Source of the DNA: Aquilaria yunnanensis
Taxonomy: Eukaryota > Streptophyta > Magnoliopsida > Malvales > Thymelaeaceae
Length of the DNA stretch: 64,000 bases
Direction of reading: 5' to 3'
NCBI GenBank assembly: GCA_039654915.1
Contig: CM077597.1
Location: forward strand, 36,492,001-36,556,000
Position 1 is the first letter of the stretch, and every line of letters begins with the position of its first letter. Positions 1 to 10,297 of the stretch are shown here, piece by piece. Both the position numbers and the translations under genes were made by a program. The notes beneath the pieces are model-generated. The model searched no databases. It was not told the origin of the DNA and saw only the letters and a list, made by a program, of their open reading frames with translations.

Positions 1-189
1 CTATCACGCATACCAACAGCAGCAAAGATCAAGCGGCCTCCTCTTCCAAGTTGGTATGATCCAAATGCCAAATGTGATTACCATATAGGCTCAATTGGGC
101 ATTCAACTGAAAATTGTGTGGCATTGAAACTCAAGGTTCAACAGTTGATCGATTCCAATTTGCTAGATCTCGATGTGATGGGTAATTGA
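1..189 (+). pseudogene. gag C-terminal zinc-knuckle remnant (element O)
   Basis: The frame is open from the first base of the window to a TGA at 187-189 (62 residues), with no start because it runs in from the left. It contains a WYDPNAKCDYH segment followed by GHSTENC, giving a C-X2-H-X5-H-X4-C arrangement, then a short basic/hydrophobic tail. This layout is seen in the nucleocapsid part of gag proteins of Ogre/Tat-like plant Ty3/gypsy elements, where it would bind RNA in the particle. The rest of gag lies outside the window and no protease or reverse transcriptase follows on this strand before the LTR at 4229, so the element has lost pol by internal deletion or is a non-autonomous derivative. 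The lineage is inferred from this motif plus the LTR and polypurine tract downstream. Confidence 0.6.
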
Positions 190-2282
190 AAGTGAAGATT
201 TTGAGCTAGAATTACATTAATTTTGGAAGGGCTCCAAGTTACATCCAACCAGGCAGTTCGCACACACTTTTGAATGACAGGGAATCCTTTGAGTAAATTT
301 GTATCTTTGAGAGCTTGCCAAAGTGATTTAATAGTAAAAATCTCCTAGATTTAGTCCAGAATCTAGGGTGTAGTCTTTGTTAAATGGACACCTATTGTTC
401 TTTTCTTGTCCAATAAAAAGATGTAATGTGTACATTATACCACTTTTTACCAAAAATTCCATTTTTACATCTGTCTCTCATTCTTTGCCATTACACCATC
501 CATTGTTGCCATCACACTTTATTTTGTAAACGATGCTACTTGTGGGTGGAAATGAAAGTTAAGGGAGATTTGATGGTAGTGATCTTGAAAGTGTTGCCAA
601 ATCTAGTAAGAAGGATCTCAAATGTTGCACCTCAACTCTCAAAAGAAAGTTCGCAGTGGTTATCAGCATCCTTGCAAAAAGTCTTTGGTTAGCTTCCAAA
701 GAATGTAGCTCTCATATTAAATGGCTTGGGTGGCCTCCCAATTCTCATGAATGCTCAACACAAGAAAAGGTTCTCAATTCTCCGCAACACAAATTCCAAA
801 AAAGGAAAGAAGTTCATCCCTTCCATCGAAAGGCAACAAAGGAAAATTCAAAAGAAAGAAAAGATTGAAAGCAAGAACGAGCAAGTAAGGCCACTTGAGT
901 CATCTCACTTGAAGAGGGCTATTAAGCACGTCACAATCATAGATCACAAAAAAAAAAAGAGAAAGAAAGAAAAAGATAAGGGCTCGCTAGGTTGTTAGTC
1001 TTCAACACAACCTAAACAAAAGTTAGAGCAAAGAAAGGAAAAAAAACAAAAAGAAAAAGAAAAAGAAAAGTGAGCTATGGATTCTAGACTGAAAACCTGC
1101 AAAGGCGGTTTAGAAGATAAAAGCAACCTTCAAAGCAAGCGTACATATAGATTATGAGAGTTGGGGGCCAACAGATGAGGTCTAACTTTCTGGAAAAGGT
1201 GGCAAGTTTGAGGTCGTTGCTATTGAGTTTTTCCAGGCAATCAGGTCTGCTCACGGGTGGCATTAAAAGACCCTTCTTTTACACCACTCAAACTAATATT
1301 TGCCTATCGATATCATTCTCATTCAGTTAAAAGGTTATCATTGTGAAACCTGCTTCTACCTTTTTGCCTTGTACATTTTATGTCTTTGAGTTGGAAAGGG
1401 GAAGAATAACAGGACATTTTAATAAAAAACAAAGACTGTAAGTTATTTTGTCAAGCTTTGCAAATTGATGCAAGTTTTTCTTTAAGGCCAAACCATTATT
1501 CATCAATGTGTGTAGATTTAAAAGTGAGAAGATAGCTTAAGACTTTCTTTAAGAAGATGTGGTTCTTGTAAGAGAAATTCACGATTGAGTGCCATCACGA
1601 AGGTCTAGAAATGCATGATCTTTATAAATCAAAGGGAGATGATACCTTCATCCACATAGACACCATATTCATGGGGGGCAAAGTAGTCTCTATGGAGTGC
1701 AAGGAGAGCACTATCGGCAAAGAAGCTAAATAGACAAGGGGGCAAGTTTTATGGATCGAAACTTGAGTCCAAGGAAGAGCAATCATTCAGACTATAACAT
1801 GGGGATGAGTAAGCGTCGGCACGGCCACAAGAATAGGAAAGGGGCAAAGAGACATTGAAAGTTGAGCTTTCAGATGGTATGAAATTCATGATGAGGTAAG
1901 GAGGAGTTCAAAATAACTCAAGGAAAAGAATCATAAGAGGTAACGTTGAAGGAAGCATAGAATTCACTCATGCATCATGGCTTTTATCCAAGTCATTCTA
2001 AAAATGCAAAGATTGAGAAACATGCATCATAAGCATCATCACATCATTCCATCATGCTTTTATCACAAGCAGGTTTCAATGAAGCTTGGTGCAGACATCA
2101 AAAGAAGAATTCAGTCCAAGCACATCAAAAGGGAGACATTTTATACAAGGGAAAAGGAGAGAATGCTTCAATCACTTTACATCCGCCAAGAGTTAAAGGC
2201 TACAACTTCTCAATATCATCCGAGTGAAGGAAGTTTTACAGTCCAGGTACGTTCACACAAATTGAGATCAAACGTAATTTGA
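190..2282 (+). other. non-coding internal region of element O
   Basis: No supported gene is seen; short open frames here have no recognisable motif. A strongly purine-biased stretch of A and G runs from about 910 to 1075, including an A10 run near 948. The region sits between the gag remnant and the tandem arrays that precede the polypurine tract, so it is best read as the decayed untranslated interior of the same element. Confidence 0.5.
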
Positions 2283-2940
2283 GTTAAACCAAGGTTCTAA
2301 ATGAGAAGGGTTTCTTTACCTCGTCACATTTAAAGGAAAGCCAAACCGAGGTTCCAAAGTGATGGTAACTCTCTTCCTCATAACTTAGGCCAAACCGAGG
2401 TCCTAAATGAGAAGGGTTTCTCTCCCTCGTCACATTTAAAGGAAAGCTAAACTGAGGTTCCAAAGAGATGGTAACTCTCTTCCTCGTAACTTGGGTTAAA
2501 CCGAGGTTCTAAATGAGAAGGGTTTGTCTACCTCGTTACATTTAAAGGAAAGCCAAACCGAGGTTTCAAAGAGAAGGCAATTCTCTACCTCGTAACTTGG
2601 GCCAAACCGAGGTACAAAAGAGAAGGGTTTCTCTACCTCGTCACATTCAAAGGAAAGCCAAACTGAGGTTCTAAATGAGAAGGGTTTCTCTACATCGTCA
2701 CATTCAAAGGAAAGCTAAATCGAGGTTCCAAAGAGATGGCAACTCTCCTCCTCGTAACTTGAGTTAAACCAAGGTTTTAAATGAGAAAGGTTTCTCCACC
2801 TCGTCATATTCAAAGAAAAGAAAAAGCCAAGGTTCTGAAGAGAAAGTAATTCTCTTCATCGTGATTTGAGCCAAACATGGTTTTAAATGAGAAAGGCTTC
2901 TCTACATCATCACACCTGCTACAAGGTTAAACTAAGTTTT
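2283..2940 (+). repeat. tandem array, about 106-bp unit built of two half-units
   Basis: About six copies of a roughly 106-bp unit. Starts of the 'ttaaacc/ccaaacc gaggttctaaatgag' half are visible near 2283, 2389 and 2495, then with slippage near 2601, 2657 and 2763. Each unit alternates a half with AAATGAGAAGGGTTTCTC and a half with CAAAGAGATGGTAACTCTC, both followed by CTCGT. Divergence rises towards 2940. It lies in the 3' untranslated part of element O. Confidence 0.85.
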
Positions 2941-3146
2941 TAAAGATCGAAATCTAGGTAAGTTTTCACCATCAAAGAAATCATGGTTTATTTTCATGAT
3001 GGGGGGCATATTTGAGAGGTGGACATCCACAAATCGTCATACCATTGTTCAAAGCAATTTCATCTTGTTTGGATGGTCGTTCTCAAAGCTCATTTTAAGG
3101 TATTTGAAGACAGTTTTAACTCTTAAAGTTTTCTTCAGCTTTTTAG

Positions 3147-3257
3147 GGTTCACTCATTTTGTGGAATCTTTAGTTCTATTAAGATTCACTCATTTCATGG
3201 AATTTTTGGCTTTCTCAAAATTCACTCATGTCATAGAGTTTCAAATTTTGAATTCAC
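3147..3257 (+). repeat. short tandem repeat, 36-bp unit, 3 copies
   Basis: The motif TTCACTCAT recurs at 3149, 3185 and 3221, exactly 36 bp apart, followed each time by a variant of 'tttcatggaatttttggctt'. It is a separate array from those on either side. Confidence 0.75.
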
Positions 3258-3387
3258 CCATTTTGGAAATTCACACTTTTGATGGAATTATTCTAAGTTC
3301 AAATGATTTCTTGGAAATTTTTACTTGAGAAAACAAGGAGTTCCTTAATCTCACTACAAGGCAAAACTAAGGCTTCAAAGAAATTTA

Positions 3388-3640
3388 GAGGTGGTAAAGA
3401 GTCAGGGTGCTCTACGTCAAGCATTTAGAGGTGGTAAAGAGACATGGTTCTCTACCTCAAAACTCATCAGAGGTGGTAAAGAGTCAGGGTGCTCTACCTC
3501 AAAGGAATTGGAGGTGGTAAAGAGTCAGGGTGCTCTACCTCAAAGAAATTTAGAGGTTGTAAAGAGACAGTGTTCTCTAGCTCGAAGGTGACAAGAGGTG
3601 GTAAAGAGAGGGTTCTCTACCTCTTAGATCATGGTGTGAG
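3388..3640 (+). repeat. tandem array, about 41-bp unit, 6 copies
   Basis: GAGGTGGTAAAGAG recurs at 3388, 3428, 3470, 3511, 3553 (GAGGTTG) and 3595, each followed by a C/T-rich GGTTCTCTACCTC segment. Spacing is 40-42 bp. The units have no conserved spacer/repeat alternation, so this is a minisatellite rather than a CRISPR. Confidence 0.85.
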
Positions 3641-3714
3641 AGAGTTCTCTACCAAAGTTAAGATTGAGAGAAAATTTTCTTTCTTCTATAGAAAGGTTTC
3701 TATAGAGACAAGGG

Positions 3715-4170
3715 TGAGAAAGGTTCCTTAATCCATCAAGAAAAGAGGAAAGAGTTTTCCTCTTAGGTTTGGAAGCATTAGGAAGGTTCTTATTGCGAAA
3801 AGCCTAGGAAAGTTCCTAGACTTGGTAAACGGGGAGGAAAGAGTTTTTCTCCTTAAATTCTTAGACGATAGGAAGGTTCTTATCGTAAATGTACTAAGAA
3901 AGGTTCCTTAACCTCACAAAGAAGAAAAAGGTTTTTCTTCTTAGGTTTGGAAGCAATAGGAAGGTTCTTATTGCAAAAGGTTAGGAGAGTTCCTAAGCCT
4001 GATAGACAAGGAAGAAAGAGTTTTCTTCCTTAAATTCTTTGATGATAGGAAGGTTCCTATCATAGAGGTAATAAGGAAGGTTCCTTAACCTAAAAAAGGA
4101 GGAGATCAAGGTTTTTCTCCTCAAGGTTTCGGCAGTAAGAAGGCTCTCATCGTCTAGCTTAGGTCGGACA
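3715..4170 (+). repeat. long-period tandem repeat (about 180 bp) rich in small hairpins
   Basis: AAAGGTTCCTTAA recurs near 3718, 3901 and 4076, giving about 2.3 copies of a 175-183-bp unit. Each unit holds several short inverted repeats, for example GAGGAAAGAGTTTTCCTC and GAAGAAAAAGGTTTTTCTTC, so the transcript could form a row of stem-loops. It ends about 50 bp before the polypurine tract of element O. Confidence 0.75.
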
Positions 4171-4215
4171 AAATTTGGTAACGGCTTTGCATAAGTCATA
4201 TTCTATGAGACATGC

Positions 4216-4228
4216 AAAGGGGGGCAGC
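4216..4228 (+). other. polypurine tract of element O
   Basis: AAAGGGGGGCAGC lies directly before TGTTGACACCC, the first bases of the LTR. This is the plus-strand priming site expected just upstream of a 3' LTR; the same arrangement is common in Ogre/Tat-type plant elements. Confidence 0.75.
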
Positions 4229-4687
4229 TGTTGACACCCAATTTTGTCCGGACACTGACTTTTACTTAAGTTTTTAGTTTAGGGGGCATTTTCATTTTTA
4301 GGGACTAATTGGTCATTAATTAGGAGTTTGGGTCATTTTTGTCATTTTAGGGTTTTGCATAGTTAGTTGGTCTAGTCACATTTAGGTTATAGGAGTTAAT
4401 TTAGTTTTTATACTAATTTAGAGTCTTAAAGGTCTTGTAAGGTCAATTTGGGCAAAAATGAAAGCTTGGGAGGAAACTGGGGGTTTTTAGAAAGTTTTGA
4501 GCAAAATTCAAAAGTTTTTGCGTGTAATTGGAATTTGCACAGAATTTAGGGCAAGATCAATAGTTTGAGAGTTTTTGTTGGACTTAAATTGCTATTTTTA
4601 CCAAATTATATTCTAATCACCTCAAATTGAACTTAGATCTTGTTTAAACTTTGTAAAACCTAGCTAATCTCGCCCAGCCACTCCTAG

Positions 4688-4695
4688 TATAAATA
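4688..4695 (+). promoter_or_regulatory. TATA box in LTR of element O
   Basis: TATAAATA lies 460 bp into the LTR and about 100 bp before the GC-rich leader block. It is placed as expected for the LTR's RNA polymerase II promoter; the start site itself cannot be seen. Confidence 0.55.
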
Positions 4696-5440
4696 AGGGT
4701 CCAAATTTCAAGAAAAGGGGAGAAAAAATCGAAGCCTTACGCTTGGTTCGACAAAAAAAGAAAACTGCACTCTGTAGCTCCTGATTCTTCGCTACTCTTC
4801 CCAGAAACCCTTACCTCCCATCCTTGCCGCCGCAATCCCCTGGTCCTTCCCTCCTGTCGCGACCACCGTCGCGTCGCCCTCCACCGTCGCCCAGGCGCTC
4901 CCCCTACTTCAGCCGCCTCCAGCCACTCCGCCGCCGAGTCCAGGAGTTCCTTCCGTCGCCATTCGTGCCAAGCCGAAGGGAGCCCGCCACGACTTCTCTT
5001 CACTTCCCACCCCTCCGACGTTTTTCGGCCACCGTTCTCCTGGCCCTGAGGTCGCTGCGCCCCACCGACCAAAGCCCAGGCCACCGGTCCGTCTTCCATC
5101 GCTAGTGAACGAAGAATCGAAAAGGAACCCATTTTCCGACCTGTGATCCGATCCGGTTCCAACCCAATCCACATCCAGTTTGGGTATAACCCCTGTTTAG
5201 CCCTCCCGTTATTTTTATTTCATTCATTAAGTCACTAACTTATTTCCATCTTGCAGATCAGTCACTGACAGCAGGATTTTTATTGATTTCTTTTTTTTTT
5301 TTTCTTGTTTTATTTATTCTGTCTGTTTGAGCTTTACATTAACTTTAACTATTAAATTTATATAAAATATGAATTAAATGTTTTACTTTATTTTTACTTC
5401 ATGTTGTCTGCTTTGTTTTGTTTTGTTTTATTTTTCTTTA

Positions 5441-6315
5441 TGATAGCCAAAGGCTATCGCCTCTATCTGGCCAAACTCCCTGCCACAAGAATGGCCAGAA
5501 GAAACTGGCGCTACCCGAGTAAAGGTGGGATCATACACCTCGGGAGATAGCCGAAGAGCTCCGAGCCCGGCACGCCAGGAAACTTGAGGATACTACTAGC
5601 CCCCCGAGGTTGCAAACAGATCGCCTTCGGAAAAGAGGCACCAGCTATTGCGGGCCAAACATGATCTCCCCGAAGGCGGAACTCCCTGAAGCTGGGTACC
5701 CCCAAACTGAGGGCGTGTTTCCCAAAGAGGCACCGTCCGTACCAAAGCACGACCTCGCCCAGGGACCTCGGGAGTACGGCAGGAGCATTTAAGGAAGCAT
5801 TTAAGAAAGCCTCTGACACGTCCTTTCACAGACGTCATAAGCCGCCTCAGAAGGCGCTCTGATACGCTGACGCCATCAAAATCACATCATGGCCCATCTC
5901 GGCACAAGGCTCAAGGCAACCTGCTACCAGCTATCTGTCCCCTACGACCAGAAACTCAGGGAACATCCGACCGAACACGTGTCGCGATCTGAACGGGCTA
6001 GGTACTCCTATAAATACCAGGAAATAAATACTTAGCATGACCTTGGTTGGCAAAGATCTGACTCCCAGACTCTTTGAAAATCACCAGGCGAGACTCTTCA
6101 GCCCCTTTGTGCTATTTCCTCTGCCCTTTCTCAGCCACCACTGACTTGGGCGTCGGAGGCTCCCCCCCCGGAAACACATTCCGGGGGCCTCCTAACCCTT
6201 TATTTCTGGACTTTCAGGCACACTCCCAAGGGCGAACCATCCTCCAGGCGTTCTTCCTCCTAGAAGTCTCTCCACCAGTCACCATGACTCTAAACGATGA
6301 GGCCCCCGGCCATCA
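5441..6315 (+). mobile_element. solo LTR S (Tat family of A/B/C) with perfect TSD
   Basis: 875 bp beginning TGATAGCCAAAGG and ending GGCCATCA. It aligns along its length with the reverse complement of the LTR at 56521-57388, including a TATAAATACC box (from 6009) and a CACGTG box at 5976-5981. It is flanked by CTTTA at 5436-5440 and CTTTA at 6316-6320, a perfect 5-bp target duplication. There is no internal region, so this is a solo LTR left by recombination between the two LTRs of a full element that had inserted into the LTR of element O. Confidence 0.92.
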
Positions 6316-6568
6316 CTTTATTTGATTGTTTAGCCATGCATCAGATTTAACCATTAAATTCACATAAGGATGCAACTTAAGATATTTATTTATTTTTATT
6401 TTATCTCTTTGTTTCTCTTTTATTTCCTTTTAATTTTTCTTAGAATGGCTTTCATCTTATTTTATTTTGATTTACATAATGCATCTAAAAAAATCACACT
6501 AAGGAAATTTTATACTGCATGGGTCCAACAAAACCCTACGATGAATTTATGATGATAGTAAATTTCAA

Positions 6569-6805
6569 GATCCATATCCGGCTGATTCGATAGGATCCAT
6601 AGTTTGGATTGATAATCAACTAAAATATTTAAAAGATAAATAAAAATAAATAAGGATAGGTTAAGTTTTTAGGTTCCACATCCGGCTGATCCGATAGGAT
6701 CTATGGTTTGGAAATATCAAAATTTCATAAAATAAAAGAAAATCAAATAGGAAGGTTTAGAAATCCATATCCGGGTGGTTCGATTAGAATCCATGGTTTG
6801 GATAT
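6569..6805 (+). repeat. three spaced copies of a 40-bp core in LTR of O
   Basis: A core resembling 'atccatatccggctgattcg' followed by 'ggatccatagtttgg' recurs from about 6570, 6674 and 6763 (spacing 104 and 89 bp). The spacers are AT-rich and unrelated. It lies in the 3' part of the LTR. Confidence 0.7.
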
Positions 6806-6987
6806 GAACTGAAATTATTTAAAGCAACCAAAAAAAAATTAAAATCGAACTAAGGTACCAATTTTGGGCGCTAGAATAAAGTTATTTTAGCGTAACCGTA
6901 CTCCCGAACCCCTCGAACTCTCGTAGACTATTTTTAGGTGTCCAATTGACCTAGGTGAAACCGATTGGTGGCAACTCCAAAAACACA

Positions 6988-8181
6988 TTGCTACAGGTAT
7001 GGGACATATTTCAGCAACCCTTGTTTGCTCCAGTGTGCCAAAAATCCATATTCTTTATGCTATCATACGCTATTACTATAGATACAGTAGAAATTAAGAC
7101 AATTAAGCTCTAAAAGATGCTTGATGTTCCAATTTGGGCTCCTTAGCTTTGATCTCTTCAAAATTTCCTAAAGTGTGCATGAGGGTGCTCTAGATAGTGT
7201 GCATAAACTCACACCTCTTTAGAAAGATTGATCCTCAAATTGAATCCTATATTAGAAAAAGGAATTGAATCAATAAGGATGGAAAAAACACCACATGGGC
7301 ACTTACTTTGAACATAACCAACAATGTTGAAATGATATGTGAGGCACCATTTTCTCACATAAAACCTAAAAAAACACATGAATTTATACACTATTTTGTA
7401 TCCACCAGTATAAAAAAACAAAGCTGAGCAACAAGCATAAGAAACTTGAAAGCTTGCACATTTTTCATATTAACTCGAGATTTTATCACTATTACCTTTT
7501 TAATTAAAAAAATATGGCTGGAATGTCAAAAATCATGTAGTAAGGATGTAAAAGTAATAAGTTAAACATTACAACACCCTTAGAGTGCAAAGCAGAATTT
7601 GATATCAAAGAGAAATAGCCTTTCTTAAGTGAATTAGGAAAACCATAGGAAGGGCTAGCTTGTTGATAACAGTTCCTCCATTAACATCATTTCGCTTAGT
7701 TGGAAAATATAGATAACTCTTATCTCAGCATGTACAATAAATAAGACATAAACATATTTTCCAATGCATGCACATAAAATAGGTTGTTCTAAGCTTGCAT
7801 ACATAAGAGAATCCATAAAATCTAAAAAAAATGCAAGATATGTATGTCAAAACAATAGTTTTCATAGGCAATCTTAATAAATTAGAATCAAGATCAATTT
7901 AACCTATACTAACACAAAAATCTGAATGTAAGGATTTTGATAAGATCTTGAAGCATTTGCACATAACAAAATAGGAAATGTGAAATCTGTGTGAAACAAA
8001 TGTCCTAGCAATCTAAAGTTTGCTTGCATTATAACAATTCATAACAAAAGGCTTAGAATTGCATGATTTTCATAACAAAGTAATAGGTATTTCATGCCTT
8101 TCTGTAATCAGATTTAAAACCACTTTAGCACAATTTTTTGCTAATAGGTTTTAAATCTACATATGATTCATGACCCATAAT
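6988..8181. other. AT-rich interval without a gene; contains one copy of a 210-bp repeat
   Basis: No coding feature is supported. 6995-7205 is similar, in the same orientation, to 18925-19135 (shared CAACCCTT, CCA(G/A)TGTGCCAAAA, TTAAGCTC, TTTGATCTC-like segments). The remainder, 7206-8181, is AT-rich and I see nothing in it. It separates the LTR of O from element G. Confidence 0.45.
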
Positions 8182-8785
8182 TGATGCAAACTCCATTGGC
8201 ATAAAGGCTAAGAAATGTGCCTAAGATGTTGACATGTTCCAAAATCAATAGTAAGAAACCAAATTAAAGACCCCCACCCCTAATCAACTTGTGATTAGAA
8301 ATGATGAGTATAAAGAATAGACAAAGAACACAAGCTTGCTCGTGTGCCAAGGTAGTCTGCCAAGAACCAAAGAGAATGGCTCTTAAAAAGCAATATTATT
8401 AATGTCAAAAGCTATGTTTCACAACGAAAAAGAAAGAATTTTTATAGGCCTAAATTAGGTTTTAAATTAAGGAAAATTTTGCTGGAAAACCTAAGTGCAA
8501 AAGACAAAAGAAACCTAGTGAAACTAGGATTGAAAGACATGCTTTGTACTTGTTTTGAGTATGTAGCATAGGCCAAGTATTTCATGTGACTTAAATGACT
8601 TCCCTAGCCCTAATAACATCCTAAATAATTTAGTAAAATAGGAAAGTAAATGAAATTATGCAGGTACACAAGATTGGCTCTAAAACCCCTAAGCAGGCTT
8701 CTTAGGTACCCCATTAGGCTCTTTTAGGGTACATGCTTGTGCCTTCAAGTTCCAGCTAAGATATTTAAGTCCTATTGCCTTGAGA
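8182..8785 (-). repeat. 3' LTR of element G
   Basis: 604 bp. On the minus strand it begins just after the purine tract CCTAAAGGGAGG (8786-8797) and ends TGCATCA at 8182. It matches 14478-15081, also 604 bp, through the shared 'gacccccacccct' and 'gtgccttcaagtt' segments. The minus-strand start reads TCTCAAGG rather than TG, so the first base pair is mutated or the boundary is a few bases off. Confidence 0.75.
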
Positions 8786-8923
8786 CCTCCCTTTAGGTGT
8801 TGAAAAGTGGTCTTGAAATTTGAAGGCTCAAAGATTCAACTTGTAGAAGAAAATGGCTCATGAGACACTTCAAGGGGGCTTCAAGGGTGCACTTTGAATG
8901 GTGTCCTTGGTGTCCCTGTTACT

Positions 8924-9369
8924 TTACCTGTTTAGGCACTTTAGAAGTGAGCACCAAGCTTGGAAAACCTCTCCACATTCTATCTTGATTGTACCAAAAG
9001 CTCGATGTGAAGATCCAAGTCCATCCCCCAAAAAATATCTTGTAACAGAGGCTTCAACTGCACTAGTGAGCTCCTTAGTCCTCTTCCTTGTCATAGGTCC
9101 ACTAGTTGTCTTCAAAGGGTCCTTGCCATCCTTAGGTATGCCTTCCAAAATCACATCAAGTCCCCCCTCCTTAAAAGGATTTTTCAATGAATTTGCATGC
9201 TCAAACAAAGACAAATCAGCAAAATTGAAGGTCACACTCATATTATGCTCACCGGCAAGTCTAGCATGTATGCATTGTCATTAATCCTCTTGATCATTTG
9301 GAATAGACCACCTCCTCTAGGGTGAAGCTTAGTTCTTTGTGTGGCTGGAAAAATCTCCTTTCTCAAGTG
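8924..9369 (-). pseudogene. C-terminal tail of element G polyprotein
   Basis: Minus-strand coding follows the integrase with MSVTFNFADLSLFE and then a hydrophilic tail containing KDPLKTTSGPMTRKRTKEL. Such a tail of the PITRA(K/R)AK type is common after the integrase C-terminal domain in plant Ty3/gypsy polyproteins; its function is not firmly known. The same tail is present at about 15280-15450 and 46700-46830, showing three related copies in this window. It ends about 130 bp before the polypurine tract region. Confidence 0.7.
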
Positions 9370-10250
9370 TTACCACACATAATCTCTAAGCTCAAAGACC
9401 ATTCTTCTTCGGCCTTGGTTGGCTTTCTTAGCAACTTGTTGTTTTTTTAGCTCAATTTGTTGCTTAACCTTCTCATGCAACTTCTTGATACTCTTAGCTC
9501 TTTTCCTAGCATGCAAACTAGAAACCTCATGAGTAGGTGATTGTAAAATATCCAATGGATTTAAAGGATTAAAGCCATACACAATCTAAAAAGGTGAATA
9601 ACCAGTAATAGTATGCATAGTCCTATAGTAAGCAAACTCCACATGAGGCAAACAATCTTCCCAAGATTTCAAATTCTTACCAATCATAGCTCTAAGCATG
9701 GATCCTAAGGTCTTATTTATTACTTCAATTTGACCATCTATTTGTGGATGGCAAGAAGTAGAGAACAAAAGCTTAGTGCCAAGCTTTCACCATAAAGTCC
9801 TCCAAAAATGGCTTAGGAACTTAGAGTCCCTACCTGAGACTTTGGTCCTTGGAACTCCCTAAAGTCTAACAACTTCCATAAAAAATAACTCAGCCACATG
9901 TATCACATCATCCATTTTATCACATGGAATAAAGTATGCCTTCATAAAAACCCATCAACTACAACAAAGATAAAATCTTGATTTCCTTTAGTCCTAGGCA
10001 ATCCAACTATGAAATCCATTGAAACATCAACCTATGGATGAGTAGGTGTAGGAAGTGGTGCATAAAATCCTTGTCAAGTGTGAGTGGATTTAGGCTTCCT
10101 ATAAGTTATTCATTGTTCACAAACCTTCCTTACATCTTTTGCCATGTTAGGCCAATGATAGTGCTCACTCAAAGTATGCAAGCTCTTGGCTTGTCTAAAG
10201 TGTTTCATTAGTCCTCCACAATGAGCTTCTTTTTGTGAATAGTTTACTAA
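9370..10250 (-). pseudogene. integrase region of element G
   Basis: Read on the minus strand, the zinc-binding region around 10.1-10.2 kb (HYHWPNMAKDV, then a broken Cys pair) is followed by MDFIVGLPRTKGNQDF of the catalytic core (first Asp), a decayed middle, and [17 protein letters not shown] (core Glu) at 9586-9768. The C-terminal domain starts at 9582 with basic heptad-like residues. The protein would insert the cDNA copy into the host chromosome. Several stops and frame changes interrupt it, so it cannot make a working enzyme as it stands. Confidence 0.8.
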
Positions 10251-10297
10251 ATGAAGTCTTAGGGATACACAACCTATTTTTTTTTAAAAGAATCCCA

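Larger units (their letters stand above)
4229..6987 (+). mobile_element. LTR of Ogre/Tat-like element O, split by solo LTR S
   Basis: Starts with TGTTGACACCCAATTTTGTC right after the polypurine tract and ends near CTCCAAAAACACA at 6987. Removing the 880-bp insertion (solo LTR S plus one 5-bp duplication) leaves about 1.88 kb. A TATA box (TATAAATA, 4688-4695) is followed by a GC-rich block at about 4790-5110, the likely start of the transcribed leader. The far end carries the GGTGGCAACTCC motif often seen near Ogre-type LTR ends. As it follows the internal region it should be the 3' LTR. No primer site follows it, which agrees. The right boundary is approximate because no second copy is present to align. 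Confidence 0.65.

Noticed and set aside
3388..3640. CRISPR-like regular repeats
   Set aside because: The whole 41-bp unit is similar from copy to copy, with no unique spacers, and the setting is a plant retroelement.
4824..5105. GC-rich open frames on both strands, looking like a small host gene
   Set aside because: They lie about 130 bp after the LTR TATA box of element O, inside the LTR. The reading is low-complexity Pro/Arg/Ser and open on both strands because of base composition, with no motif.
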